Source: Lojkania enalia
Lineage: Eukaryota; Ascomycota; Dothideomycetes; Pleosporales
DNA length: 64,000 nucleotides
Assembly: GCA_010094045.1 (NCBI GenBank)
Contig: ML986599.1
Span: 118,787-182,786, forward strand
Direction of reading: 5' to 3'
The notes below the pieces were generated by a model. It was not told the origin of the DNA and did not search any database. It saw only the letters and a program-made list of their open reading frames with translations. The first letter of the stretch is position 1. Every line of letters starts with the position of its first letter. Below are positions 1 to 9,334 of this stretch, one piece after another. The position numbers and the translations under genes were made by a program.

Positions 1-381
1 GTTATCTTTGCTCTTATAGAATGGCAAAGACAACTCATCGTTCGCAATAAGGTGAGCGTGCTTGAGAACGTTGGTCGTTACACAACGTGGGGACCACGTC
101 TCTTTACACAATCGACACTGTAGGAACCCCAGGGGGTATTTCCCAGGTATCTTGACTATCTCGTTCTCAAGATTACATTTTTCGCACCGCCAGATGCCAT
201 CCACATCTTTGCGTGTGCTTCTCCAGATGTGGTATACCGTATCATGCACGATCCCGTCATATTCATCTTGTGATTCACGGCGCAATTGCTCGCGGGCTTT
301 CTGCTCTAGGTGTGCAATGCGCGCTTTCACGGTTTCGATCCTTTCGCGATCGCGTTTGACGGGTTTGATTTGATTCTTCAT
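1..381 (-). CDS. Double zinc ribbon protein, 5' part only (runs off window)
   Basis: The minus strand is open from an ATG at 379-381 to the window edge, giving 127 residues with no stop. The first 40 residues are charged and coiled-coil-like (HLEQKAREQLRRE). A zinc ribbon half follows: W65-R-C66-x2-C69, then PLGFLQC89-x2-C92 and a further C100. The spacing C-x2-C-x19-C-x2-C-x7-C is identical to that of the gene at 1000-1605, so the two are paralogues. The family is the fungal 'probable double zinc ribbon' group, for which I know no assigned biochemical role; metal binding is inferred from the cysteine pattern. The second ribbon and the stop should lie beyond position 1. Sure of the family, unsure of function. 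Confidence 0.72.
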   Translation of the reverse strand, partial: MKNQIKPVKRDRERIETVKARIAHLEQKAREQLRRESQDEYDGIVHDTVYHIWRSTRKDVDGIWRCEKCNLENEIVKIPGKYPLGFLQCRLCKETWSPRCVTTNVLKHAHLIANDELSLPFYKSKDN

Positions 382-999
382 TCTAAATGTCCCGGACATT
401 GATTGTAATCTTTTAGTAAGTTTACTGAAAATCATGTTTTCAAATTGGGATATGATTATCGTTCAGTTTCACAGTAGGTATATGGCTTGTATCAGCGGAA
501 GTTTATGCATATTTTATCTACGTGCATAACTCTGAAAGAGGAGTGATTGTAGAAGCACAGCGCTGACCCCGAAATCACCTCTCTATCTTGGGCTTCAGTG
601 TGTTTATACAATGTGATGATAGATATTCGCTCCTCTGGGCTTCATCAGTGGGCTGGGTCAGAGTGTGCGACTATTTGCATGGAGATATCGAGCATTGGCA
701 TTGTATTGAAATTTTACAAGAACCTGGAAAGCTTATCATATTGTACCTGTACTTGCTTTATGTTTTTAATTTAGGAATACATGAGGACCTCTATCTAAAC
801 AAGCTGTCTTAGGTAATGCAAAACTCCGTCTCATCAAAATTGATTGGCACCAATTTCACCCAGATTTCAGGTGTATCGAAGCTTCTAAGATTATCTTGCA
901 TCTTCAGATTGTAATGATTACTCTGACCCAAGAGAAATTATATCTCAACTTGTGCAAAAAGTAGCAACTCGTGGCATCGGAGGCCCATCTCCAGTATCT
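382..999. other. AT-rich intergenic stretch, no gene seen
   Basis: Sequence between the start of the truncated zinc ribbon gene and the stop of the next one. Short open frames occur (for example near 588-812) but show no family motif, no coding bias and no splice-linked extension. It should contain the promoter of the truncated gene, but no specific element can be named. Confidence 0.5.
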
Positions 1000-1605
1000 T
1001 TAACGTTCCTTCGGGAGGTAGTAATAACCGCTTTCACTGTAACCGACCCGAAAATACGCGTCATGTCGAACACTAAAACGATACCAGTCGGTGGAGTATG
1101 TTGCTCCACAGTCGCACTTCATGTGGCCGAAACGGACTAATGATGTTCGTAGTAGCGTTCCAGATTCTTTCATCACATCATTCTTCCCGGTGGCCTTCTT
1201 GTTTTTGGCTTTGAGCTTCTGCAGCATATTAGCGTATTTGGCCCGCCAAGTTTGACCACAATCATTGCAAATACAGAAGAAAGGTATCTCTTCCCTGAGG
1301 CGCCCTTCGAATTTCGGAATAGCAACTGGATCTTCGGCCTTTGAGAGAAAGCGGCGGAGGACAGAAGTCGTGTTACACGAAGGGTTCCATATATCCCCAC
1401 AGTTGTGGCACTTCATATGCGCGAAGGGATGCAGTCCGGCACTATATTTCAGTGAATTCTGAGATGAGCATGAGATACATTTCCATCGCCCGTCGATATT
1501 ATATTTCTGCTGTGGCAGTTGTAGCAATTCTAATTGACTAGGAAGCGGCGTGTCTAAGCGTTGAGGAGACTTGAGATTAGAGGAAGCTTTGCCGGAGTCA
1601 GTCAT
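1000..1605 (-). CDS. Double zinc ribbon domain protein, copy 2
   Basis: Single-exon frame of 201 codons beginning at an ATG at 1603-1605. Residues 1-40 are low-complexity and rich in Ser, Gln and Pro. Ribbon 1 is WKC43-x2-C46, HPFAHMKC66-x2-C69 and C77. Ribbon 2 is FFC111IC113-x2-C116G-x-TW, a basic stretch (KLKAKNKKATGK) and then FGHMKC164DC166G. This two-ribbon order (W-x-C-x2-C, HPxGxLxC-x2-C, C-x2-CGxxW, LKCxCG) is shared with the genes at 3535 and 4967 and with the partial gene at 1-381. The family is lineage-restricted in fungi and often multicopy; nucleic-acid or protein binding through zinc is an inference only. Flanks are AT-rich. No intron is needed. Confidence 0.75.
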   Translation of the reverse strand: MTDSGKASSNLKSPQRLDTPLPSQLELLQLPQQKYNIDGRWKCISCSSQNSLKYSAGLHPFAHMKCHNCGDIWNPSCNTTSVLRRFLSKAEDPVAIPKFEGRLREEIPFFCICNDCGQTWRAKYANMLQKLKAKNKKATGKNDVMKESGTLLRTSLVRFGHMKCDCGATYSTDWYRFSVRHDAYFRVGYSESGYYYLPKER

Positions 1606-2051
1606 GATAAAGTTAGTCTTAGGCCGGAGTTCACTATCTCTTAGAGAATGTATTTGCAGCTAAAGGCTATTTTGAGAGATGGGATAAAGAGTACAGACTC
1701 ATATTCTGCAACACACTTTTCATTGTGATTGAACGTGCTGTTTTCAGTGCATTGTGTTCTCGATGTCTATCTATATAGCATTCACTACATTATACACGAC
1801 GATCTAGTTTTTCTCATACAGGAAGATTACGATATTATATTAATTACATCTGTAGTTACCAATATTATTGCGCATCTAAATTGGTTCACATTTATACTAT
1901 CATACTGACTATAAGTGAAAGTTCTAGTAATAAATGACAATCATGTATTGTTGCCTGTTATTGTTCTACTTATAATTAGTAGGGCAATATAAACTACGCA
2001 TATTCTCCCCGTATTTCACCGTCTACGGATTTTCCGGCAATCACCACTCGA
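1606..2051. other. AT-rich intergenic sequence
   Basis: Very AT-rich sequence full of TA steps, between the start of the zinc ribbon gene at 1605 and the decayed F-box gene. Nothing coding is visible. The composition fits repeat-induced point mutation or drift in an accessory block. Confidence 0.5.
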
Positions 2052-3059
2052 TTGCGCATTTTGAGGTATTCCAACCGACTTTATCAACATGCCTCAGCAA
2101 AGCTATTCTTCAAAGCAGACTCTCTAATCTCGAAGCTACCTGCGGAGTTGTTAATAGAGTCCCTTAGCTATCTCTTACAACCCAGAAATCTCGAGTGGGG
2201 TCGTTATGCTCTCATCATTAACTTCACAAATATCCGCCTAGTCTATCGTAGTTTTCAAGACTACACTATTCCGGCCTAGTTTGACTTTATTTCCAACCAT
2301 AATTACTACGATCTCCGGAGTTATCCTAGCATACAATTGCTGTAAAGGTCTTCTAAGGACCTCGAAATGGCAACTAAGATCCAAAACCTGAATTTCATGT
2401 TCCTTGCTATTACTGATGACTTCTCTTATACAGTAGGATAATATCGCGGTAGTATGGGTGAGAAATTCGTCTGGTTGACATTAGAGGAATCCCTATTAAA
2501 TACTAGCCTTAATATCATGTAATACTAGAACGGGTAGTATAAATAGCCTTAATCCTCCACAGATATAAACCAACGCAGTTCTCCTACTTATCTGCCCTAA
2601 TACGTTACAATTTTATTAATCGATATTGGCGGAAAATGACAGGCATTCGAAGTGTGGTATTAATAGTTACCACCCAGACATTGTTGCTGTTTGTAAGGAG
2701 GTTAAAATGCTGCGATTTGGTCACGGGCGCACGTCGTCAACACTGACGAGACGGGACGTAGTGACTATCACCAATCAGCTTTCCGGCGTTGCATCACTCA
2801 TATTTGGATTAAAGGCAGTCTTGAGATAAAAATTTGAACGTTAGGCTTTGAAGTGTTTTACGTGTCGAATAGTCTCAAGTCTCCCCTACATCTAACGCGT
2901 CTAAGTGTTTCTGACTGAAGAACTATGCTTTATCGTTGGCTGAACTTGATTACGGCCACTCTTCCCACTCTAGAGCGGCTACCCCTACCAGTATCGCTCC
3001 TTGAATTAAGCCCCGAAATCCGTCTAGGCGTTTTCGTTATTAATGTTTTCTGGTTTTGA
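2052..3059 (+). pseudogene. Eroded F-box protein gene
   Basis: The frame from 2052 begins without a normal ATG and reads an F-box: LPAELLIESLSYLL, then INFTNIRLVYRSFQDY, stopping at 2277-2279. Past that stop the same frame continues with a plausible F-box downstream segment (SKDLEMATKIQNLNFMFLAI) interrupted by another stop. Around 2780-3059 a frame with two stops reads leucine-rich material (SLKSPLHLTRLSVSD, then TLPTLERLPLPVSLLELSPE), like the C-terminal leucine-rich part of fungal F-box proteins. Stops, lost start and AT-richness point to a dead gene. F-box proteins normally recruit substrates to SCF ubiquitin ligases through Skp1. The F-box core is well supported; the link to the 2.8-3.06 kb segment is inference. 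Confidence 0.5.
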
Positions 3060-3534
3060 TATCAACTATGGCAAGACAAGTGAGCGTTATGTTCATTAGA
3101 TGTAGTTCCTTCTCTTCGATAACGGCGCATTGTCGTGTAACAAAATAATACATTATAATGAAGTTTTTCCATACACGTCATTACTTGTTAACAAGTGCGA
3201 TGTGTCATATTGTAACTGGACATTGTGATTTGATATTCGATAACGAGATACCTTTATATGTATTTATTTAGACCCTTAAACAATGGACAGTATAATTCCG
3301 TGGACAAACCGGATTGATGGGAATGGGACGCAATTAAGATCTTCGTGTTTCAAACAAAATCGTAATGAACTTCACAGCTATCCGATTGCGTCTTCGCTTG
3401 CGCAACGTGAACAACAAAATGCTGCTTGTAGCACCTATCTTGCAGTCGCTTCACAATGTTAACGCCTTATGTGGTGCATAAAATGCCTTAGCTAGCCTCC
3501 ACCATGTGTCTAGATCAGTTTCCACGCTATCAAA
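3060..3534. other. AT-rich intergenic region before the third zinc ribbon gene
   Basis: No coding frame with family features. The sequence is AT-rich with many short T and A runs. It would hold the promoter of the gene starting at 3535; no element can be named with confidence. Confidence 0.45.
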
Positions 3535-4230
3535 ATGCCTTGGTCATATCAGTCTCGGACTTCGTCGAATTTTACTACACTGATATCGGAATTTAGAAGC
3601 TTTCATACTCAAGGCTTACAGTGGGCGGGGCTATCAACCTCTATCCTATTCCCTATTGAAGCCCACTGGGTTTGCCAGAGATGCAATAAGCATCATCGAA
3701 TTTCGTCCTCGGACGTAAGTCCGATCCGGCCGCTAGGGGCGCTAAAATGTAGCGCTTGTTTGAATGTTGCGAACTTCAATACCGAAATCAATAATGTAGA
3801 CATATTCCGCCTTGAAGGCATGCACTTTATGGTTTCCCTTCCCATCGGTAACCCCGGGCCCCCAAGAACAGTTTTCGGCTCTGTTTGCTGTTATTGTGGT
3901 CGCTCACACATCACGATCCCCCAGGAAATGTGTAGACCATCTGCATCGGAACTAAAGAAAAATGTAAAAGAGAGATTCTGGAGATTATTCAAAAGATCGA
4001 GCGGCATAAAAGTTAAGCAGCTTGTTGAACCCGAACGTAAGGCCTTCTCGGTTCTCTTGGATAAGAGATGCAGGCGTAGTCACCAGCCGTGCGAACACTG
4101 TCTCAGATTTAGGGTTAGTAGGCCGGGAACTGAATTTGAATGGGTTGCGCAGACTTGTGATTCTAATTCACTTGTAAATAAGCCTAGAGATATTAAACTC
4201 ATGTCAAGATATAATACTACCTATTATTAG
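3535..4230 (+). CDS. Double zinc ribbon domain protein, copy 3 (divergent)
   Basis: Single-exon frame of 231 codons from an ATG at 3535. Ribbon 1: W46-V-C47-x2-C50, then RPLGALKC72-x2-C75. Ribbon 2: VC118C119YC121GRSH, a long basic insert (residues 139-180, KKNVKERFWRLFKR) and then HQPC186EHC189. It keeps the PLGALKC signature of the copy at 4967 but has lost the aromatic after the second CG pair and the LKCxCG ending, so it is the most divergent copy. It lies on the opposite strand from the other three. The last 40 residues have no match to the paralogues and may be drifted sequence after loss of the original stop. Function unknown; zinc binding inferred. Confidence 0.65.
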   Translation: MPWSYQSRTSSNFTTLISEFRSFHTQGLQWAGLSTSILFPIEAHWVCQRCNKHHRISSSDVSPIRPLGALKCSACLNVANFNTEINNVDIFRLEGMHFMVSLPIGNPGPPRTVFGSVCCYCGRSHITIPQEMCRPSASELKKNVKERFWRLFKRSSGIKVKQLVEPERKAFSVLLDKRCRRSHQPCEHCLRFRVSRPGTEFEWVAQTCDSNSLVNKPRDIKLMSRYNTTYY

Positions 4231-4537
4231 TAATTATCATGTCACCTGTCCACTGCTGTAGTTTTCATTGACAATCTTTAGATACTCCGCTACTATGGTT
4301 TTCATATCGGACAACGCATCTATGAATTTTTATCTTTAGATATTTCGAGAGCATGCTTTATGTTCGCGAACTAGTTGCCTTCGGATACATTGAACATAAT
4401 TGCACAATGTTTTATATACCATTTGCAATGTATCACGCTAAACAAAGTAATTGTAGAATTAGTATTAAAGCTTACATCTCTTTCCGCATCCTTAATACTT
4501 CTAACTCGTCGGATTCAGTTATACATTGTCTTGCAGG
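4231..4537. other. AT-rich spacer
   Basis: About 300 bases of AT-rich sequence between the third zinc ribbon gene and the small two-exon gene. An acceptor-like TTGCAG ends at 4536, immediately before the GATG at the next gene's start, so a 5' leader intron or an undetected upstream exon is possible. Confidence 0.35.
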
Positions 4538-4970
4538 ATGCCTTTTAAAACAACATTCAATCGTGGAGCGTACAAAGACCTCAAATCCCACTTACAGGAA
4601 GCTCTTCTAGCGTTCTCAAGCCTATGCAGTATACATCATGTTCCTTGGGACCCAGATGATCTTCCGATTATAATCATCACTGGCCCCGAGGAGGATGGTG
4701 GACGTTCGTCTGTCTTGATTTACTGGGATACTGAAAAAGGTAGGTGAACACTTTTGCAGCCTATACCAACAACATTGAATACGTTGGATTATAAAATCTT
4801 ACTCCTTGACAGAATTAAAACAAGTTCTTTTCACACCATCAAACGCCCCTGCCATTATTGTCCAGCTATCTCACACTGGTGCACTCCTCAACGGATTCGG
4901 ATGCTCAACATTCCTTATCCTAATTATGCGCACATTATGGCCATTTCGACCCATATTGTCCCCCTCCTAA
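4538..4970 (+). CDS. Small two-exon hypothetical protein
   Basis: Proposed model: exons 4538-4739 and 4813-4970, intron 4740-4812 (GTAGGT donor, CCTTGACAG acceptor), total 360 bases and 119 residues. Exon 1 reads acidic and soluble sequence (HVPWDPDDLPIIIITGPEED); exon 2 continues in phase (LKQVLFTPSNAPAIIVQLSH) and ends with a hydrophobic tail. No family is recognised. The stop at 4968-4970 shares two bases with the stop of the zinc ribbon gene on the other strand (4967-4969). An acceptor-like site just upstream of the ATG means the true start could lie further 5'. It may also be the remnant of a larger gene. Confidence is limited because only open phase and splice signals support it. Confidence 0.35.
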
Positions 4971-5530
4971 CCCTTCCCTTTTTCAATCCTGAATCCTAGA
5001 GTATGCCAATCAGACACCCTGCCACAAGTGCACTTTAGCCCACTGAATCGGATGCATGCGGTCTTTACCTCTATTTCCATATCTCCATCGTTATCCACCA
5101 TTCCTATCACCTTGAGCGAAGTCCTCTTCCTCAATTTGCTGATGCTGTGCGGTAGTCTTCGTTTCCGGCTCAAAAGGCTTCGGACCTTACTGGGGGATTG
5201 AATTTGGATAACCTGCCAGCTTAGGCCGCAGTCTCTGCAGATGACCCCGTAGGGTATCCCAGTGACAGAATAGTCGATAGAAAGAGGAACTGGAAGTTGT
5301 TCGATGATGGGGACGAAGGTCGTTGCCGCCCCTAATAGGTGGCACTCCTCGCAAGGTTTGTGCGTGCAGGTGCAGGATAGGGCGCCGAGTGGGTGGACGC
5401 CGCCTTGTACGGCGATGGTGTTGTTTTTATGGCAGTAGCAACACTTCCAGGAGCCGTAAGCTGCGCTATTTTTGCTTGGATAGGCCTTACGCGTGCCGTT
5501 AGTCGCAAGTGGATATGGAAGCGTGAACAT
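4967..5530 (-). CDS. Double zinc ribbon domain protein, copy 4
   Basis: Single-exon frame of 187 codons with ATG at 5528-5530. Ribbon 1: SWKC30-x2-C33, HPLGALSC53TC55, then C60-x2-C63 in an extra Cys-rich insert. Ribbon 2: GVIC98-x2-C101GLSW, a basic loop (residues 112-140, SLLSRKRRLP) and FSGLKC167TC169GR. The C-x2-C-x19-C spacing in ribbon 1 is the same as in copies 1 and 2. It ends tail-to-tail, overlapping the stop of the two-exon gene on the plus strand. Family membership is clear; function is unknown. Confidence 0.72.
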   Translation of the reverse strand: MFTLPYPLATNGTRKAYPSKNSAAYGSWKCCYCHKNNTIAVQGGVHPLGALSCTCTHKPCEECHLLGAATTFVPIIEQLPVPLSIDYSVTGIPYGVICRDCGLSWQVIQIQSPSKVRSLLSRKRRLPHSISKLRKRTSLKVIGMVDNDGDMEIEVKTACIRFSGLKCTCGRVSDWHTLGFRIEKGKG

Positions 5531-6112
5531 TGTGTGATATTTGGAGAGGAAATGAGAGAAATGGCTTGAAATTGTTGAAATATTTTTAGCTGATGTAGTA
5601 GAAGAATGAAACCGAAAAGATCTGGAGGAATAATTTAGGAGTTCTTATGAGGAGATGTAGAGTAGTGAATTGCGCGAACGGCTTCTCGTTTGGGTAAGTT
5701 TAGAGTCAAATCCCGGTCCGGAAGGAACAAAAAGTGCTTGCAGTTTCGGCGCCAGAATATTTGCGCTATTTCCTGCCGTTATTGAAGCAATGAGTGCCCT
5801 CAGCACATTTATAATTACCCTGCTGAATGCGATACGGTAGTGAGAAGACTGTTTTTGCTTTCACAGCGTTGTCCCTTCTACATAACACTCCAAGAATTTC
5901 AATCACATATAGCAAGTATTATCCGTTGATTCAGTGATCCAGCAATAATTGGGTACATTTCCAATGGCAGTCACAAAGATTTGAAAGGCAGCAACATAAA
6001 TACCTATATTATATTGCCAGCAGTGGGATCAAATACCTCAGTTTCGGCTTAGACTATTAACAAGTATCAACGGATTCAAATTAAATCAATATTATATCCA
6101 CATCTCACAGCA
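5531..6112. other. AT-rich intergenic region
   Basis: Upstream flank of the fourth zinc ribbon gene. AT content rises strongly after about 5880. No gene, repeat or RNA is recognisable. Confidence 0.45.
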
Positions 6113-6615
6113 TTACTTAAAGAATATGCCGTGACTCGCAACATGCACACTCTTCTTGGGAGGTATGAATGATGGAAGGGCACGATGAGCAACGTCAAGC
6201 TTCTCAGCACCCCATTTAGGAATGGCAGCCTTGTGAAGATTGCCCTAGGCAGTTCGGCTGATAATTTCAGGACGCTTCTTCGACCGATATGGAACTTGTC
6301 GGACTAGCTTTAGCCGACGGGTGGGAACTTCTTCTCGGTCGCACTCCTGTTCCTGCAGACATTCTTCTTTGAGCTCAAACTCGATCGTCTTTACAATCCC
6401 GAGCTTGAGAGGGAACTGTTGGAAACAGGCTCATCTACGAAGGAGTTAGCCGGCTTGACTGGAGAAGATGAGCTTCTGGCCATGGAGACCGTAGACAGTA
6501 TCCGAGCTGTCTTAGGTAGCGGACGAGGGTTATTCAGAACGCGGATAGTATCAAGAATTATAGTACGCTCAAGAGAGGATGATACTTTGATCACTTTTCT
6601 GTTGGTGGTGAACAT
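6113..6615 (-). pseudogene. Decayed coding fragment of unknown family
   Basis: On the minus strand three frames follow one another with protein-like content. The first is 6615-6391 (NNPRPLPKTARILSTVSMAR). After a shift comes an acidic/basic stretch (KTIEFELKEECLQEQECDRE, then RLKLVRQVPYRSKKRPEIIS). After another shift it continues IPKWGAEKLDVAHRALPSFI and ends at a TAA at 6113-6115. The smooth hand-over between frames suggests frameshift decay of one protein. No family is recognised. It could instead be chance open sequence. Confidence 0.3.
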
Positions 6616-6892
6616 TTTCTAGAGAAAGGAATGTTGTGCTTCGCGGTACCCATGTTATGTTTGTCAGTGCAAAGCTCATAGTAGTTCTGAGGAACAGAAT
6701 CGAATCCGGGGCATGCTATATTTTTGTCTCTCCTGTGAGCACAAATTTGTCTTATTACCTAGAAAATCAAAGCGTTTGTGACTATCACATCCTTCTCTAC
6801 ACCTCAGTGTAAATGAATACGATGTTCGTACGAAGGCATTTTAGTATCGGGATTGATAGAGATGGATGTAATTTGACATTTTCAGGATATAT

Positions 6893-8748
6893 TTATAGCT
6901 TCGCTTTGACATTAGGTTCTCCCGTTGCCTTGTCCTTCAATACCCGCCTTAGAATCTTGCCACTAACGCTCTTGGGTATTTCCTCCACAAATCGGACCCC
7001 ACCCCTCAGCTTCTTGTGATTGGCTACCTTAGCGTTAAGCCATTCTACTATTTCTTGTGCATGCGTATCGGTCTTGCCCTTTGAGGGGACGACGTATGCT
7101 CGTGGGACTTCAGTCGCTTGTTCCGGGTTATAAATGCCAACGACGGCAACATCATTGATATTATCATGTGAGATAAGGATACCCTCAAGCTCAGCAGGCG
7201 GAACCTGGAAGCCTTTGTACTTGATGAGTTCCTTGACGCGGTCAGTAATAAAGAAGTTGCCGTCCTTGTCCTGGTACCCAATATCCCCGGTCTTAAAATA
7301 TCCTTCAGGTGTGAGCGCGTGGGCAGTACCCTCGGGATTGTTAAGATAGCCTTTAAATACATTGGGGCCTTTTATCCAGAGCTCTCCTATTTCACCGGGT
7401 GCTACTTCCTTCTCTTCAGGTGACATGTATTTTGCGGTCTGATACGGGAGTAGAGTACCGACGGAGCCAATTGTTTTATTCCAGTGCTCCCAAGGTTGAG
7501 TGTGAGTGGTAGGACTAGTTTCTGAGAGTCCGTATCCCTGCTTGACGGGAATCTTTAAGCGGTTGTGGACTGCCTCAACGAGTTCTTTTGTCAATGGAGC
7601 CGCGCCAGAGTTCATCATTCGAACGGTGCTAAGATCATACTTCGAGACTACAGGATGCTTGCTCAGAAGAAGTACGACAGGAGGTACGACATAAGCAAAA
7701 GTGACCTTGTGCTCCTGAATAATCCTACAGAAGTCCTCGAGATCGAACTTTGGCATCACAACCAGCTGAAAGCCCGAGTAAAGGCTCTGGTGGATGAGAC
7801 AAGTAAGCCCTGTCATGCTATCAGTTGATGTAACGCCAAATTACGCAATACAAGGCAAAGACAGTACCCATATCACTAGCAAGAACGACAAAGCTCTATG
7901 AAATATCATTCGAAAATGCAAAGCCGGGGATTTTTGAGGAAACTAATATCAGGGACATACCATAGATGTGAAAGAATGGTAAAAATGCAAGTAGTCTATC
8001 CTTTTCCCAGCTTAAATTCCCACTCTCTCCTGCTTTGATCATCATCGTGTTTGCTACGATATTCCTATGCGTCAACATGACCCCCTTCGGGTGCCCCGTC
8101 GTCCCAGAGCTATACACTAAAAACGCCAGATCATCGTTCGGCTTTACCTTTGTCCTCCTATATCTTGCTGAACGCGATATGTTCTGTATACTCGTGAAAT
8201 GCTTGAATTTGCCATTCGGATCGCGCTGGTCGCCAATCAAGACCACACGGTCAAGGGGAATCTTAACCTTCTCTGCCGCCGCTATCGCATTTTCAAGGAA
8301 CGGGAGTTGTGTGACGAGCGCCTTGGCACCGGAATCCTTCAACTGGAAGGCCAGCTCGTCAACAGTATAGCCTGGATTTGCGGGAGAAAGGATGCCGCCA
8401 GCCCAGTGACAACCCCATGTTATCGCGGGCGTGTCAATACAATTTGGAGAGTAGAGCGCGACCACATCGCCCTTCTGCCAATCCCAGAGCGCTTTGAGGC
8501 CGGCGCCAAAGGTGGAGGCGGTGGTTTTAACGTCGGCGTAAGTGTAGGATCGCGAGGTGTAGGGGTCGAAATAGATTACTATACGCTGCTGTCAGTCTTC
8601 CTCTTTTTGAAAATTGCCGGATGTTTGAAAGAGAGAGGGGTCTCCTGCCTTTGTCATCAGGGAATGGCTTATCTTTCCTTTCGAACAAGAAACCCCACAG
8701 ATCTGTATCTGGGATCGGCAATGCTGGATACTTTGATTCCGACGGCAT
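6893..8748 (-). CDS. 4-coumarate-CoA ligase-like acyl-CoA synthetase, peroxisomal
   Basis: Exons 8649-8748, 7961-8578 and 6893-7809 total 1635 bases and 544 residues, the usual size for the ANL (AMP-binding) superfamily. Motifs: the phosphate-binding loop YSSGTTGHPKGVMLTH, the adenine-site motif QGYGLSETSP, GYFKTGDIGYQDKDG with the hinge and ribose-binding aspartates, and near the end the catalytic lysine context SVSGKILRR. The enzyme should activate a carboxylic acid (a phenylpropanoid, fatty or related aryl acid) to its CoA thioester via an acyl-adenylate; substrate cannot be told from sequence. The C-terminus AKL is a peroxisomal PTS1 signal. Intron 1 (8579-8648) uses a GC donor and intron 2 (7810-7960) a GT donor. 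It is divergent from a thioesterase gene 586 bases away, suggesting a shared promoter and linked acyl-CoA metabolism. Confidence 0.9.
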
Positions 8749-9334
8749 AATTATTCAATGTAGAACAAGACTTGCAATCGCCTAAACACCAAGATATAAA
8801 AAGAATGTCAAGGAAGAAGAGAGGACAAGACTCGGAATAAGCAGAACATCTCGGTCTCCATGTGGAGATCTTACCGAGCCGTGTTGCGGCTTGCCTAGGT
8901 AACGATAGGATGGCCGCGGTGACGATATGCGTGACAGGGGTCTGGTTCGTGCGGTACGAGCACACGTCCGGGGGAGCTGGAGCTAGGGAAATCACCGAGG
9001 CTATTTCCGGAATTGTGTCTAGCACGGTTTGAATGACCTCGGGACCTTCGCCTAGGTGGATCTACCTGTCAGCTCTCGGTATCAAACGAACTGCCATTGT
9101 ACGATCGTCATGTAGAGATTCACAATTCGAGCGCCTATAGCGGCCTCCACTCTTTTCTTTGATCCCAACGCCTTCGCAGGATATAATTCCTTCTCCGTTT
9201 AGGAGTGCCCGTAAGAGCTCAGTCCAATCGCCTGTGCACACTGCCGCGAACACACTTCTAATAGTGTCATTCCTCCGCCAGAATCATAGTCCTCTCGGAA
9301 ACTACGAACACTTCGTCTGATTGATCTGCCCGCC
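8749..9334. promoter_or_regulatory. Shared divergent promoter region of CoA ligase and thioesterase
   Basis: The start codons at 8748 (minus) and 9335 (plus) are 586 bases apart with no gene between them, so both promoters must lie here. Short overlapping frames on the minus strand have no family features. Individual binding sites cannot be assigned from sequence alone. Confidence 0.5.
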
